Positions 1 to 11,500 of a stretch of 64,000 nucleotides of DNA are shown piece by piece. Origin of the DNA: Topomyia yanbarensis (lineage: Eukaryota > Arthropoda > Insecta > Diptera > Culicidae); NCBI RefSeq assembly GCF_030247195.1, contig NC_080672.1, forward strand, positions 68,489,771 through 68,553,770, read 5' to 3'. How positions within the stretch are numbered: the stretch's first letter is position 1; each line of letters starts with the position of its first letter. The notes under the pieces were generated by a model. It ran no database searches and was not told the DNA's origin. It saw only the letters and a program-made list of their open reading frames with translations. Position numbers and translations under genes: made by a program.

Positions 1-787
1 AGACGTTTTTTCATGCACTTTTTCAAGTAAATTTTCTAGTTGACGGTCTTGGTTGCAATGAAAATGTCATTTTTCAAACCACAGGTACAAAAAGCCTGCC
101 AAATCAGATATTTCTGTGTGAACTTCGACGGCTTGCTTGAATGCTCGAAAACCAGTTTTCCCATCCGGTTGCTATTGCACTGGTAGCAGTTGATTTGGCC
201 CTTTTTTATCGCTAACTTGGCGTGCAAGTAGTTCGATACGATAGTAGGCGATACGCGAGTAAAATTTCGCTGCGTTGTTCTTCGTGCTTCGACACTTTTG
301 TAAATGAAGTAATCTTTCGACGCGCAGGCAAATGAGGGTTTTTCAGTCGACCAAATTTTGATCGTAAAACCTTTTAAATATCTCTACGAAAATTTTAGTG
401 GTTTTGGAAGGAGCCGATTTATTAATAATTCATATTTATTGCATGGATTTGTTGGGATCTTAGTCTGGTTTCACTTAGAATTTGTTTAAAAAAGCACATT
501 CGGCCAAGTCGGTGCGCTACTACAATGCCATCCTCTAAAAGTACAACATCTCATTTGTTCGATAGTGTAGCTGACTTTCTTCGGTTTCGGGGAAAACTGA
601 TACAGGTGATTTTTGCGAGACCTTCATTTATATATGTGATACAATTTTATTCAAAAATTCACGATAGTAAAATGGAAATGCAATAAATTTAAAATTAAGC
701 AAAAAGAACATTAAATAGATAGAATTTAAAGAGAGAAAAACGAAACGAAAATAAATCAGTAAGTAACAAACGAGGAAAAATAAAATA
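1..787. other. no gene seen; A-rich tract begins near 655
   Basis: Bases 1-654 show no coding region or repeat that I recognise. From about 655 to 787 the + strand becomes very rich in A and poor in T. That composition resumes at 1894, after the repeat block 788-1893, so the two stretches look like one tract split by an insertion. Confidence 0.4.
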
Positions 788-1893
788 CCTGTTTTAATCC
801 ACCTTGCGGTGCAATTGTGCCTTTCTCATTTCTCTAAATTATGGCACGGAGGCTTTTTATGTTCAACATAATTGTGGAAATGTCCATTACATTCTTAGTA
901 CACTTTGCACTTATACACAATGACAGCCACGAACTTGATGAGCTACGTGTCGACGGTGAAACACTTGAAACAAAAAAATATCATACTCCATTAGCCTAAT
1001 CAGCATTAGATCAATGTTATCTGCTTGCTAACTCATTTTGTCAAGCGGGGGTGGGTATGTGAGGAGGGCGAAAGTCCCATGAACGAACGACTCCCCAGCT
1101 TAAATTGGTATGCTTTGTGATATAGTGGTGGTTTAAAGATGATGGGGTTGAAAGGGAGGGGTATGAGGGCTGGATGGAGTGGTGGTCTGAGGGGTGATTT
1201 AAGGAGATTTTTAAAGGAGGGGAGTGAACAGTAGAGGGGGATGTTACCCCTCTCCGTAAACCATCAACTACGCCCCTGTTAAAATCCAGAAACCTTATGC
1301 GAGTCGAAAAAAAATTAGGTTTAGGCCGGGATTAGGTTGACGTTTTTCAGAGTGATTGCATAACCTTTCTATATGAGAAAGGCATAAATGTGCCAAAATC
1401 CAAAAAAGTGAATTTTCGTCAATTTTTTTTTTCGAGTTTGCATCAAATCTCGACGTTTCATGCACCTTGAACACATTTAGCATCAAAAATAAAAATTCTA
1501 TTTTTAATTTTTACTATAGTTTATATGAGAAATTTCTGTGTGGCCGCACTCTGAAACCCGTAATTCCGGAACCAGAATTCCGATCGATCCAAAATTCAAT
1601 AGCAGCCGATGGGAAGGTTGCACCTTTCATTTGAGATTAGGTTTGGGCAAATCGGTCAAGCCATCTCTGAGAAAAATGAGTGACATTTTTTGACACATAC
1701 GCACATACATACACACACACACACATATATATACACACACATACACACCCATACATACACACATACACACACATACAGACTTTTTCCGATCTCGACGAAC
1801 TGAGTCGAATGGGATACGACACTCGGCCTTCCGGGCCGGGATTAGTTTGACGTTTTTCAGAGTGATTGCATAACCTTTCTATATGAGAAAGGC
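788..1893 (+). repeat. composite interspersed repeat (family A), two end-to-end units
   Basis: The block opens with CCTGTTTTAATCCACC, followed by TGCCTTTCTCATTTCTC. It has two copies of the characteristic end, in which GTGATTGCATAACC is followed by the near-palindrome CCTTTCTATATGAGAAAGG, at about 1350-1383 and 1860-1893. The first unit (788-1383) is closely matched in inverted orientation at 34452-34993. The second unit carries the 'CCGGAACC... CAATAGCAGC... CTTTCATTTGAGA' module and a CA/CATA microsatellite, as does the copy at 22988-25260. There is no coding capacity. It is probably a non-autonomous mosquito repeat; its class is not determined. Confidence 0.65.
1687..1782. repeat. CA/CATA microsatellite inside family A repeat
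   Basis: About 95 bp of interrupted (CA)n and (CATA)n. It sits just before the conserved CCGATCTCGACGAACTGAG segment that follows the microsatellite in every long copy of this repeat. The repeat therefore carries its own microsatellite. Confidence 0.8.
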
Positions 1894-3170
1894 AAAAATA
1901 GATAAAATGGAACATAACGAGAAAGCTGAAAAATTGCAACTAAAATAATGGAAAAAGATTAATGATATGCAAATAGTCGAAAACCTAGCAATATCCAAAA
2001 TAGAAAAAAATGCAAAGCAGAAAAACAACAGAAAATGGACAAATTAAAATTTAAAAGCATGTCAAAAATTGGAAGAAATAGAAATATAGTACAGATTGAA
2101 TAATTGAAACAATCAAATTAAACTAACATTATTAAAAATTAAATTAGACTAAAACATTGCAACGCGATTAAAAAATGTAAACGGCAAACGACAAAATGAA
2201 AAATACAATATCATAAGCGTGGAAAACAGGAAAAACGACAAAAGGAAAAAAATGAGATCAACAAAAAATAAAAACTATGCTACAAACACAATACAGAAAT
2301 GACCAAAATGGGCTCACTGAGTTAGATGTAAAAATAACAATAATATAAAATATTTAAAATATAAAAATTGGTCACCAAATTCATAAAAAATTGAATGAAT
2401 GAAAACAGAAACAAGAATTGAATAACTAAATAAAAATAAAATAACAATGAAAAATAAAAAACGAGCAATTTTTTGAAAATAAACTAATTTAGAACAAAAT
2501 AAGTTTCATGTATTAATGGAAGTAGAAATAAATGGTAACAATTGGACGGAATAGATTGAAGAAAATAATAGAAAATTGGATCAAGGGCCCAAAAATAGAC
2601 AAAAGTAAAATCATAGAAAGCATGTAAAATTAGAATGGTTTAAATGCATAAGAATGAAAATGCTGGATGAAATTGGAAAAATAGGAATACTACAATAAAG
2701 AAAAATGAAAGAAAAATAAAAAAATGGGAATATCAAAGAAAATAAATTCATATGAAGTAACAGCGGAAAAAAATGACGAAACGGAAAACATGTACAAATC
2801 ACAAAAAGATCGAAATAAAATAATGCGTAAAATGTTAAAATGATTAAATGAACAAAACGGAAAATATGAAATTCAAAATTGTTTAAATGGGTAAAAAAAG
2901 AAAATGCTAAAGCTAATGAAACATAACAATAAAGAAAAATGGGATAATACTAAAAAGCCCATACAAAAGAAAAGCACAAATTCCAAAAACTGTAAAATGG
3001 AGAACAGAAAAATACACAACACAAACAAAAACTAAAACGAAAAAAAAGAAAAAAAAATATTTTAAATTGAGAGCGACCCAAAAATTAAAAATATGAAAAA
3101 GAGCGGATGGGGCAAGTACTCAAATAGTTACAAAAAAAGAGAAAATACTAAAACAGAATAGGGACACCCG
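1894..3170. repeat. A-rich, strand-asymmetric low-complexity tract
   Basis: About 1.3 kb in which the + strand is dominated by A with some G and very little T. Degenerate words such as AAAATG and GAAAAATG recur at irregular spacing. Open frames on the minus strand here are poly-Phe/Ile artefacts of composition, not genes. The same composition is seen at 655-787 and 4792-5225, so this appears to be one tract broken by the repeat at 788-1893 and the TIR element at 3171-4791. Confidence 0.6.
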
Positions 3171-4791
3171 GGGCTATTGGGACCGTGGGAGTAATTCGGA
3201 CCCCCTCGATTTCTCAGAAAATCGTAAGACATTCTGACTGTCGTACATATTCGTGGAACCGCTGTTCTAAAACATTAAATTTGACCAGACTTCCCATGAA
3301 CATCGACAATTTTGTACCTGTGTACAAAATTTCGTGCACACGTTCAATCTTAAACATGTTTCGTCCCGATGTACAGGTTTGTCTCAAACATCCAATCCAA
3401 GCGAACGGTGTACAAACTCTAGTTTAAACTTCCATGTACGCACACCGGGTGCGCACACGAGAACGATTTGCACAAGGTAAAAATTGTCAACGCTAGTGAT
3501 GATGAAAGTGAGAAAGAGAAAACTAGTGCCTCGAACTTACGTGTACGCACACAGTGTACGTACATAGGGCTCGGTTGTTCAGGCAAACATGTGCACGTGT
3601 TTAGGTACGAAATAGCGTGTTTGAGTTCGTATACGAAGTGTGGGTATAATATGAGCACAGAACCAGAGCGAACATTTTGTGCGATGCGCATATGGTCTGT
3701 GTTAAGTCAGACCGGACTAAGTGACAAAATATTGATTTCGAGAAAAACGAGTTTAAAGTTTGAATCGCAGCATCCTTTACGTTATAAATGAAAATAAATT
3801 TTTGTCGTAATTCTTGTTTATTGTTACATATTTCAAATCTGGCAAGAGTCTAATATAGCCGAAGAAATTCTTTATCCAGTGCTATCATTATCTCTCTTTG
3901 GTGTTTTGCGACTTAGTCCGGTCTGACTTAACACTGACCATATGGGAAGACTGAATTTGACAGCTGCATCTAATTCTTTGTTTTTTTAGAATAGAGATAC
4001 AACGTGTTTAATTTTTCGTCATTCTCAAAACAAAAATCATTATAATGGTAAAACCGTGATTAAGACAACAAATAAAAGTGAAAAACATAACAAGTAGGTG
4101 TTTTGGAAAGCTTGAGACTCCTATTTTATGGAATGATATTTGTTTTGACAAATATCACACAGATGAATGCAAGACGCGCACCACTGTTTTGCGAAACGAG
4201 CGTGCGGGGTTATTTGGACCCCATATTCCATCAACCACCGTTCAGCGGTTTGCGGTTAGGCAGACGATTGCACACGCAATGAAAATACGTGATGCACCAA
4301 TCGACAGCCTGTGACTAACCAGATTAATTTTTTTACGCAATTTTTTTTTTTGATTCATTTTTGGAGTTTCTCTAATAAATATTTCATTCCATTACAAAAA
4401 AATCAAAAAAAAAATTAGCGGTCTGAATTTCCCCGCAGGAAGATTCGAATTACCCCTACATTTGAAAATGATGGAGAAATGTAGAGTTCATTCAATTTCA
4501 TTGCTTTCGTACCTCTTAGGGCCGATTTCATCACCCTTGATTATCTTTTAAACCAGGTTCACCAGTACATTTAAACTTGGCTTAAGTGCGGGTGAAGAAA
4601 TCGGCCCTTAGTCTTAAATTTGCCGAAAATAGCCAACAAAATCGATAATGCAAATCGTCGCCTATAGTTGCCAATGCGTGGTGAAAATTTTGTGGCACCA
4701 AAATGTAGCTGAAGTTTCAAACTAATAAACGTTGACCGGTAATTTTTTTCACATCTATCCACCTAAATGGTCGACTAACTCCGGGTTCCCC
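3171..4791. mobile_element. TA-flanked TIR element (family B), non-autonomous
   Basis: The left end reads TA then GGGACACCCGGGGC. The right end reads CCGGGTTCCCC then TA, so imperfect terminal inverted repeats are bordered by a TA dinucleotide, the usual target of Tc1/mariner-type elements. No transposase is encoded. Internal stretches (about 4020-4460) match 22645-22985 and 25262-25405, a second copy. A smaller MITE (3696-3938) is embedded. The superfamily assignment is inference from the TA borders. Confidence 0.55.
3696..3938. mobile_element. MITE (family C) with GTGTTAAGTCAG termini
   Basis: Inverted termini GTGTTAAGTCAGACCGGACT and AGTCCGGTCTGACTTAACAC enclose about 240 bp. CATATGG lies immediately outside both ends (3689-3695 and 3939-3945), a likely 7-8 bp target duplication. 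A diverged second copy lies at 50028-50263. There is no coding capacity. The superfamily is uncertain, with hAT-like a possibility from the duplication length. Confidence 0.65.
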
Positions 4792-5225
4792 TACAAAAAA
4801 AATTGGCAAATAAAAATTTCGTGGAATAAATTAAATAAATTTAATAAAATCAAGTGAACAAACGGATGAAAAAGAAACAAATTAAGCGTCAGATAAAATA
4901 CAAAAATTAAAAAAAACATGAAGAGATGAAACGAATCGAATAAATGGGGCAAATTATAAAAAAGCAGCAAAAATGGTAAAAATAGCGAAAGGAAAATTTC
5001 GAAAAAATATCTAAACTAAAATGTAGAATAAGAATAAATGAAGCAAATAGAAGGAAAAAAACCTGGGTGGAATGGAAAAGAAACAATAAAAAATGCAGAC
5101 AATTTAAATATGAAACAATAGAATAAGAGAAAAAGTGGAATCAGTTATATGAAGAATATAGAATTTCTCCGACGAAATTCCAACAAGTGGAAAAATTTAT
5201 TTAAATTGAGAAAGTTAGTAAAAGA
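4792..5225. repeat. A-rich tract, continuation
   Basis: The same A-rich, T-poor composition as 1894-3170 resumes directly after the family B element and fades near 5225. Confidence 0.5.
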
Positions 5226-7839
5226 TAAAAAACTTTTGGGGTCTCGTATTTAAATATTTTTTTAAATGAACACGAAAAATTATTAAAGAACGTTTTCATC
5301 GTGAATTTTGATGCTCTTGATTTGTAGAGTTATTCAGGATTCCTTTCTGGAGTCCTATTTGACCAATTGAGCACTCTAAAAGAAGGTTGGTGAGTTTTTT
5401 CTTCTTTATAATAGATACTTCAGGGATTCATTTAGCAGTTACGACGGATTAAAATAAGAAGAAATAGAAATCACATATCATTTTGAAAAGATAAGAAATC
5501 GCAATTGACTAAGGCTTCTATTTTAACCGTATAGCTTAAGCAAAAATGGGCCACTGTTTTTGAATCCTATCCGCTGATTGCAAAGTGTCGAACTCAAAAT
5601 CAAAATCCATGAGATAATTATAGCAAGTATTAAATAGAAAATAATTTTCAGTCTTTTAATACACAATCTACAAAAAACGATCATAGGTATTTTTGCCTAC
5701 TGCGCGTTAAAATCGTTTTTAAGTTCTCAAAGTTTTCTTTTGATCAGTTTTTCCTTCATTAAAAACCTTTTGGTATGACATACGATAGAAATAGAAATTG
5801 GACCATATTTGGTAATTTCTCTTTTTGCCAAGACGAACCGTTCACCACAGTTCAGTTTGGTCTTATCAGTTGTAACACCTTCATTTTGGTATCGTCCATA
5901 AAATCACTTACGACGTCGTCATAATTCATTTCAATCGAAAATACGTGCTTTTAGAGAAAAACATTTTTATCCAATTTGCGAAATTCTTACGAGATCCAAA
6001 AAAATCCTCATAATATGTCCTAAAATCATCAACATTGTTTATACCATGAAATGTTTGATCTTCTAATTGATAAAATGATGTTTTTCCCAACATGCTGCAC
6101 TTTAGAGTATAGGCAAGTTATTCTGAATAAATCATGCCAATATTGAAACTTTAATTGCTTTTTCAAATAAATTGTTATTGAAGTAATATTTGTTAGAATT
6201 ATTATATTTGTTCAAAGTCCGGGCCCCATCTGCAACTCCGGACCCGGGGGAACCACACCCGTCCCCTCTCCTCCTTCCCCTCTCGGCGGCCCTGGGCACC
6301 GCAAATAGCATAGTTATAAGACGAAGTGGCCAGTACTGCCGAATCTCCCAAACGCGTCAGCCATCGTTCTGATTTTTTCAGTGAAATAGACTCCCCATCC
6401 AAAGAAAACGGGACAATTATGCGATCATGGGTAGTAGAGTGTAGTTAAGTGACAATAGGAATTTACCATTCACCAGATCTTTTTCCCGGCGACTAGTGCA
6501 ATTCTGTGTGGATATTGTATCACAACTTCTAATAATTTTGACAAGTACGTGCGTGATTCGAGTCACTACACGCTCAACGCAGTTCGGTAATTTCCGATAG
6601 CTCAGTAAAGTGGATTAAATTTGTTGATTTTTAGTGATATATTTTCCGAGTTTCCGCAAAACAAACGGCCTTTCTACTGAAATCTCGGTAAACGCTTTGT
6701 TAGCCGTGTGCTCGGCTGTGTAAAACTCGGTAAAAGTTGCGAAAAAAGCTGGAGTTCGGTAGAACCAAATTAAGTGTGTAAATAGTACACCAATTCCTTC
6801 CGCTTGCCATCTGCAACGCCATCTGAAATTGACTGGCTGATTCATCTCCTTGGTTGATCGATGTTGGAGGAGATATTCGCCGCAATGTCAGCAATATATT
6901 GATTAGGAGCCGAACTCTGGAGATCGTTTTATGTTATTTTTAGACGCAAATATAAACTTCATCAAAAAATGTATTGATCAAATGCTTGAACTAAATGCAT
7001 GCCAGAATCAAAATAGTTATTTTTTTATTTTGGAAGTGTGAATATATAGCACGTACCAAAATGTTACGTGCATGTATTCGTGCCGGGTTTATTACAAATG
7101 AAGGCGATCTCAGAATGTACGTCTAAGACCAGGAATTCCTGGAATGGGTCATTAGATATATTTTAAGGCTATCACCTTTCATTTCCAGGGCGGAAACTGT
7201 TTGCAACAAATACATACATATATCAATAAACAGGTGTAGACAAGTTTCATTCATAAAATAATTGCCGATCAGTGAGAAGTGGATTGTATACTATGTGTGT
7301 GGGTGTGTTAACTTCCACTGGCCGGCAATGAAAAAAAGTTTTCTGCATATGGTCCAATCACTGCATCCTAAAAACTTAGTCTCGGGATATAGTAGGTGTT
7401 AGCTCTATCGATTTTCCAATGACTCATTTCGGAATGACGGTCATTTTCCCGTCGGCAAGCCCCGCTCAGTTTTAATACCAGTATTATACAATTATTATTA
7501 TTGTACTACATAATTATTATTTACTTGCGTTTAATATATAAATTTGTTGGGTATCCTAGAAGAAAGAAGCTAGACTTCATGCATCTTTCAGAGTTTTGAA
7601 CACTTTTGTTATTATGCTTCCCAGAGAGAGCCATTTTGAAACCAATTTCTAACCAATAAAGCAATAACTTGAAGGGGATCATTGTGTTCAAAGTCGAAAC
7701 ATAGTTATCCTCCCCAACGGATTCATATTACACCGCTTTACCCTATTCACACTTCCATAAAGACCATAAAGAAATTTAACAAAACTGGGATGCTGGGGAG
7801 TCTTGCTAGGATAGGAGTTGGGATTGAGCTCTGCTAAAT
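5226..7839. other. no gene recognised
   Basis: An AT-rich stretch with no convincing coding region. A GC-rich, pyrimidine-biased patch at about 6218-6305 stands out from the background, but its short open frames show no recognisable domain. Confidence 0.35.
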
Positions 7840-8333
7840 CTGAAAAAAGCCATAACTCCGAATGCAGCTCCGACGAAGCGAGTCTGTGCCGCTTCTGCTA
7901 AGATCCTAAGATTTCAGTATTAAGATCATATCAATAAAATGTGCCAACCGGCACATCGGGATCGTCTCCAGTAACATCCTGATTATGGCATACTGGTCAT
8001 GGCGAACGCCAACAGACAGGACACGGATCACGAATTGGATGGCGACTTTGGACTGACAGGCGTGCTTTTATACTCTCTGAGTAAGGATCTTTCTGACACC
8101 GGCTTGAAATGGCAGGCTAACAGCACGGCTGCCTCCGTCTCGACAAAAACCTGGCAGGTCTTTGGGTACCGTCAAAACTCGATTTTATGCCGATCCGGCT
8201 CTGAACACTACTCTCCATGATATATAGTGTCAACACTAGTATAACCTCCCTGTTGCATAGATAATCATGGGATCACAAGAGGTGACTACGTACAACGAGT
8301 GGAGATAGCGGCCCGGAGTTGGGACCCAATAAA
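7840..8333 (+). other. probable 5' untranslated part of an R1-like LINE
   Basis: The sequence is GC-richer than its surroundings and leads directly into the gag-like frame that starts at 8334. The only open frame is short and unrecognised. Reading it as the 5' UTR of the broken retroelement is an inference from position. Confidence 0.3.
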
Positions 8334-8527
8334 ATGGAGAAAAACCAAGAAACTCATACATATGGAGCAGGCGCGGTTAATCCGTTTGCCAGAGGTGGTT
8401 TGGTGAGGTCACCACCAGCAGCAGTACCTGAGGTCATTCAGCAAGAGCAGAAGGAGGGGAAGCAGTAGCAACAGCAATATCAGCCAGAGTGAGTTATACC
8501 AAATACAAATTTGTATTTGGTTATACC

Positions 8528-8642
8528 TAAGCTGACCAACTCCGACAAAAAATCCGCACACTGTGCGGACTGTTTGCCTGAGCGTGGTGAACGATTTCAC
8601 TTCGTTGCGGTACGAATTTTTTCGTCAGAGTTGGTCAGCTTA
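8528..8642. mobile_element. 115-bp MITE with 8-bp target duplication
   Basis: Terminal inverted repeats TAAGCTGACCAACTCYGAC (18 of 19 matching) enclose a short non-coding core. The flanks GTTATACC at 8520-8527 and 8643-8650 form an exact 8-bp duplication, as in hAT elements. It lies inside the R1-like gag pseudogene. A third GTTATACC lies at 8493-8500, separated from the left flank by a small palindrome. Confidence 0.8.
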
Positions 8643-9190
8643 GTTATACCCCACATAAGCCAAAAATAGTGACAGCGAAGCACTTGGTGGCGGAGCTCCA
8701 CAAGTTTGTGGATGCGAGAAACAATGTCCACAAGGACATTAAGAAGATGGTTCTCAAAATCCGAATGGCACTAGTGTCTACCATGAAGGAGTATGACTCG
8801 GTAACGCGGAGGGCTGATGTAGCTGAGCAAGCATTGTCGTCGGCTAAGGCTACTATCTTCCTAGCCCCTCCGAAGCAGTGGAAGGAGAAGCAGATTGGAG
8901 CGGAGAACACGCCAGTTTCCGTGACCCCAAAAAGGACAAGAACCTCGCCTGGAGACGGAAGACCAGATGGGCCCAGGAGGCTGATGTTCGAGGAGGCTTT
9001 CATTGCCGAAGGAAAGGACGTCATCCGGCAGGGAGAAAACTGGAGTACCGTTGTAGGTCGGAAGGAGAAACACGGAAACAGCAAAAAAGAAGTTTGGAGC
9101 GAAAAGGGAACAGATGAGGAAAGGAAATCCCTCGGCTCGCCAGAAGGCACCAAAGCGAGAAGCTGTGCTCGTCAAAGCCAATGACGCGAC

Positions 9191-9502
9191 CATGGTGGCC
9201 AGATAGAATTCCTTAATATCGGTAGGGTCACTAAAAGTTTATCGGTAGTTATCGGTAGGCCGGGTTGTTGTCCCAAAAACGTAGTATTGACATAGAATTG
9301 TAAAATACTGACAACACAGATCCCAGACCAAATCCAACCCAAAAAATGAATGTTGAGTAGGATGTGTCCAAAATCAATAAAAATCGGTAGTTTTCGGTAG
9401 GAATAACAAAATATCGGTAGTTTTGCCTTGGTCGTCTGTGAATCGGCAAGGAAGACCAAAATCGGTAGGACTACCGATAAATCGGTAGGTCTGGCCACCC
9501 TG
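9191..9502. mobile_element. 312-bp MITE with ATCGGTAG subterminal repeats
   Basis: The ends CATGGTGGCCAGA and TCTGGCCACCCTG are inverted and resemble hAT-type CAGGG termini. The word ATCGGTAG, or a one-base variant, recurs at least eight times, clustered near both ends in the manner of transposase-binding subterminal repeats. It interrupts the gag pseudogene. No clear 8-bp duplication is visible (GACGCGAC versus TATACAGC), so the boundary or target may have been altered. Confidence 0.6.
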
Positions 9503-9582
9503 TATACAGCGCTGCTCAAGAAGGTCAGAGAGGACCCGGAACTGAAGGATTGTAACGTGCTCCGGTGCAATTGTAATTGCCT

Positions 9583-10985
9583 GCGATTTCGCCAACATAA
9601 AAACACCCCGGTAGTAAAGTAAACGTTGCTCCTATAAACTTCCAAACGCAGTCTCAAGCATTAACCCACCACTCGCGCGATCATGAAACGGTCACGTATG
9701 GAAGTCTAACCTCAGTCCTAGCAGTCTAGACTAATACCTCAGTTGAACCAATCAAAAAAGTGACGCTCATATTCACTAGACAACACGTGACATGACCTGG
9801 AACTTTAGTTATATGGGGAAACTGACATTCTTCTACCATCTGTACCATACATCAAAAATGAAGCATCAGATTCACGGTCCGCGCGCGATCATTCAGGAAT
9901 ACACGCTACATGATTATAAAATCGAAATTATACACGCGAAGTCACAAACACGTGACAAACACGTTAATATATAAATGCTTGAGCCCGTCGCGACCATCCA
10001 CGGCACCTACACCCGCGATCTCGCAAACATAATAACATCCTGGTGGTAATGTAGAAAACGTCTCAGCTTCTAAAAATTTTTAAACGCGGTCTCAAGCTCC
10101 CTCGCTCGCACGATCATGAATCGGTCACTTCCAGAAGTTTCTATCCTTGGTAACAGCAGACTAGATCCATGCCTTCAATTGGACCAATTAAAAAAGCTTT
10201 CATATCCACGTTCCATGGTGACATGACCGGGAACTCGGGTATGATATGGGGTAACTCACTCCCTGTCAGAAAGTGAATTGCACACCGAAAACTAAATATC
10301 AGAATGACGGTCTGCGTGACCATCCCAGAACGCATGCGAATATATGAATGGTTACACGGTTACAAAATCCAGTTTTATACACGCGAAGTCACATTCAGGC
10401 GAGCGCACGTGACAGATACGTTAAAATACGAACGCTTAAGCCTTTCGCGATTAACAACGCACACGTACGCCCGAGATCACGCGAACTTGATAACTCCCCG
10501 GTAATAAGGTTAACGTTTTAGCACTTACGGAGTTTCAAACGTTGTCTCAAACGCAAACCTACAAACGTCCGTTTTCGCACGATCGTGTATCGGTCACGTC
10601 CGAAAACCATTACTCTCTTTTCTAGTAACATGGGTCCATTTATTCAGTAGGACTAATTAAAAAATAAAGCTTATATCCACTAGAAAATACGTTCCATGTC
10701 GACATGTCCGGGAACTCTAGTGATATGGAAGATCTCACTTTCTTCTAGCATCTGAGTCGTACACCAAAAATAGAGTATTAGATTCACGGTCCATGCGCGA
10801 TTATCCAAGAACACGCGCGAATGTGCGAAAGGCACACGGTTATAAAATAGAATTTATACACACGAAGTTACATACACGTTAGCACACGCGGCATACAAAC
10901 ACGCACACGCGATCGAACACGTTAACTTACAAATGCTCGAGCCCTTCGCGATGATACACACGATCGCATAGTCCCTACACCCGCA
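9583..10985 (+). repeat. three diverged tandem copies of a ~430-510 bp unit
   Basis: Unit starts are recognisable at about 9583, 10015 and 10473 by GCGATYTCGCnAACATAAnA. This is followed by CCCGGTAGTAA-like sequence, then CACGATCATGAATCGGTCAC, GACATGACCNGGAACT and ACACGCGAAGTCACA. Copies are strongly diverged but colinear and unusually CpG-rich. No protein is conserved between copies. It could be a degenerate satellite or a tandem 5' monomer array of a retroelement. Confidence 0.7.
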
Positions 10986-11277
10986 CATACCTGAACCGTA
11001 CAATGAATATTACATTCAAAATCACGGCCCGCTGCAATTGTCTGTCTCGTCTGCAATTGTAGTGTCTGATTCTGATGGGGAGCCCTTCCGAGAACCTAGC
11101 TCTACAGTTCCAGTAGGACAACTCAAGAAAAAAAAAATTATAACCCTAATCATGATCTTATTTATAGTTGAAAAATAATTATTTTTTGTTTGCCACAATG
11201 AGCGATATTGTTATTCCAAAGAACCCCATTTTTGGCAAGAAATCTCAACAGGTGAGGTCTCAGTAAACGGTTTTTTA
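10986..11277. other. no feature recognised
   Basis: Short AT-rich spacer after the tandem array. Nothing supported. Confidence 0.3.
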
Positions 11278-11500
11278 CATTTCTTATAAAAGAAATGTAT
11301 AGAATTCGCTCAAACTTTCAAGATTTTTTCCGAGGCCCGGAGGGCCGAGTCTTATATACCAATCGACTCAGCTCGACGATTTGGGACAATGTCTGTGTGT
11401 GTGTGTCTGTGTGTGTGTGTGTGTGTGTATGTAACGGACAAATTCTCATTCGTGTTTCTCAGCAATGGCTGAACCGATCTTATCCAAACCAATTTTAAAT
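11278..11500 (+). repeat. microsatellite-bearing interspersed repeat end
   Basis: The palindromic end CATTTCTTATAAAAGAAATG is followed by CCGAGGCCCGGAGGGCCGAG, a Cys/Arg-coding-like GC patch and a (GT)n run at 11396-11432. The order (palindromic end, GGCCCGGAGGGCC, CGACTCAG, microsatellite) is the same as in family A. This is therefore a related or diverged copy in the opposite orientation. Confidence 0.6.

Larger units (their letters stand above)
8334..9560 (+). pseudogene. broken ORF1 (gag) of an R1-clade-like non-LTR retrotransposon
   Basis: An ATG at 8334 opens a frame whose N-terminal part has a Gly/Asn-Pro-Phe-Ala-Arg-Gly-Gly stretch and a Gln-rich segment. It meets an in-frame TAG at 8466. 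After a MITE insertion (8528-8642) the frame continues as a charged, probably coiled-coil region (about 8660-9140). It then shifts frame near 9141-9160 and is cut by a second insertion (9191-9502). It resumes briefly with a YTALLKKVREDPELKD-like segment (about 9503-9555). The layout resembles ORF1 of mosquito R1-type LINEs, which bind the element RNA, but no zinc knuckles remain. The clade is a recollection-based judgement. Stop, frameshift and two insertions make it clearly non-functional. Confidence 0.5.

Noticed and set aside
8644..9193. Minus-strand frames of 169 and 110 residues
   Set aside because: Antisense shadows of the gag-like pseudogene; the + frame has the coherent charged protein.
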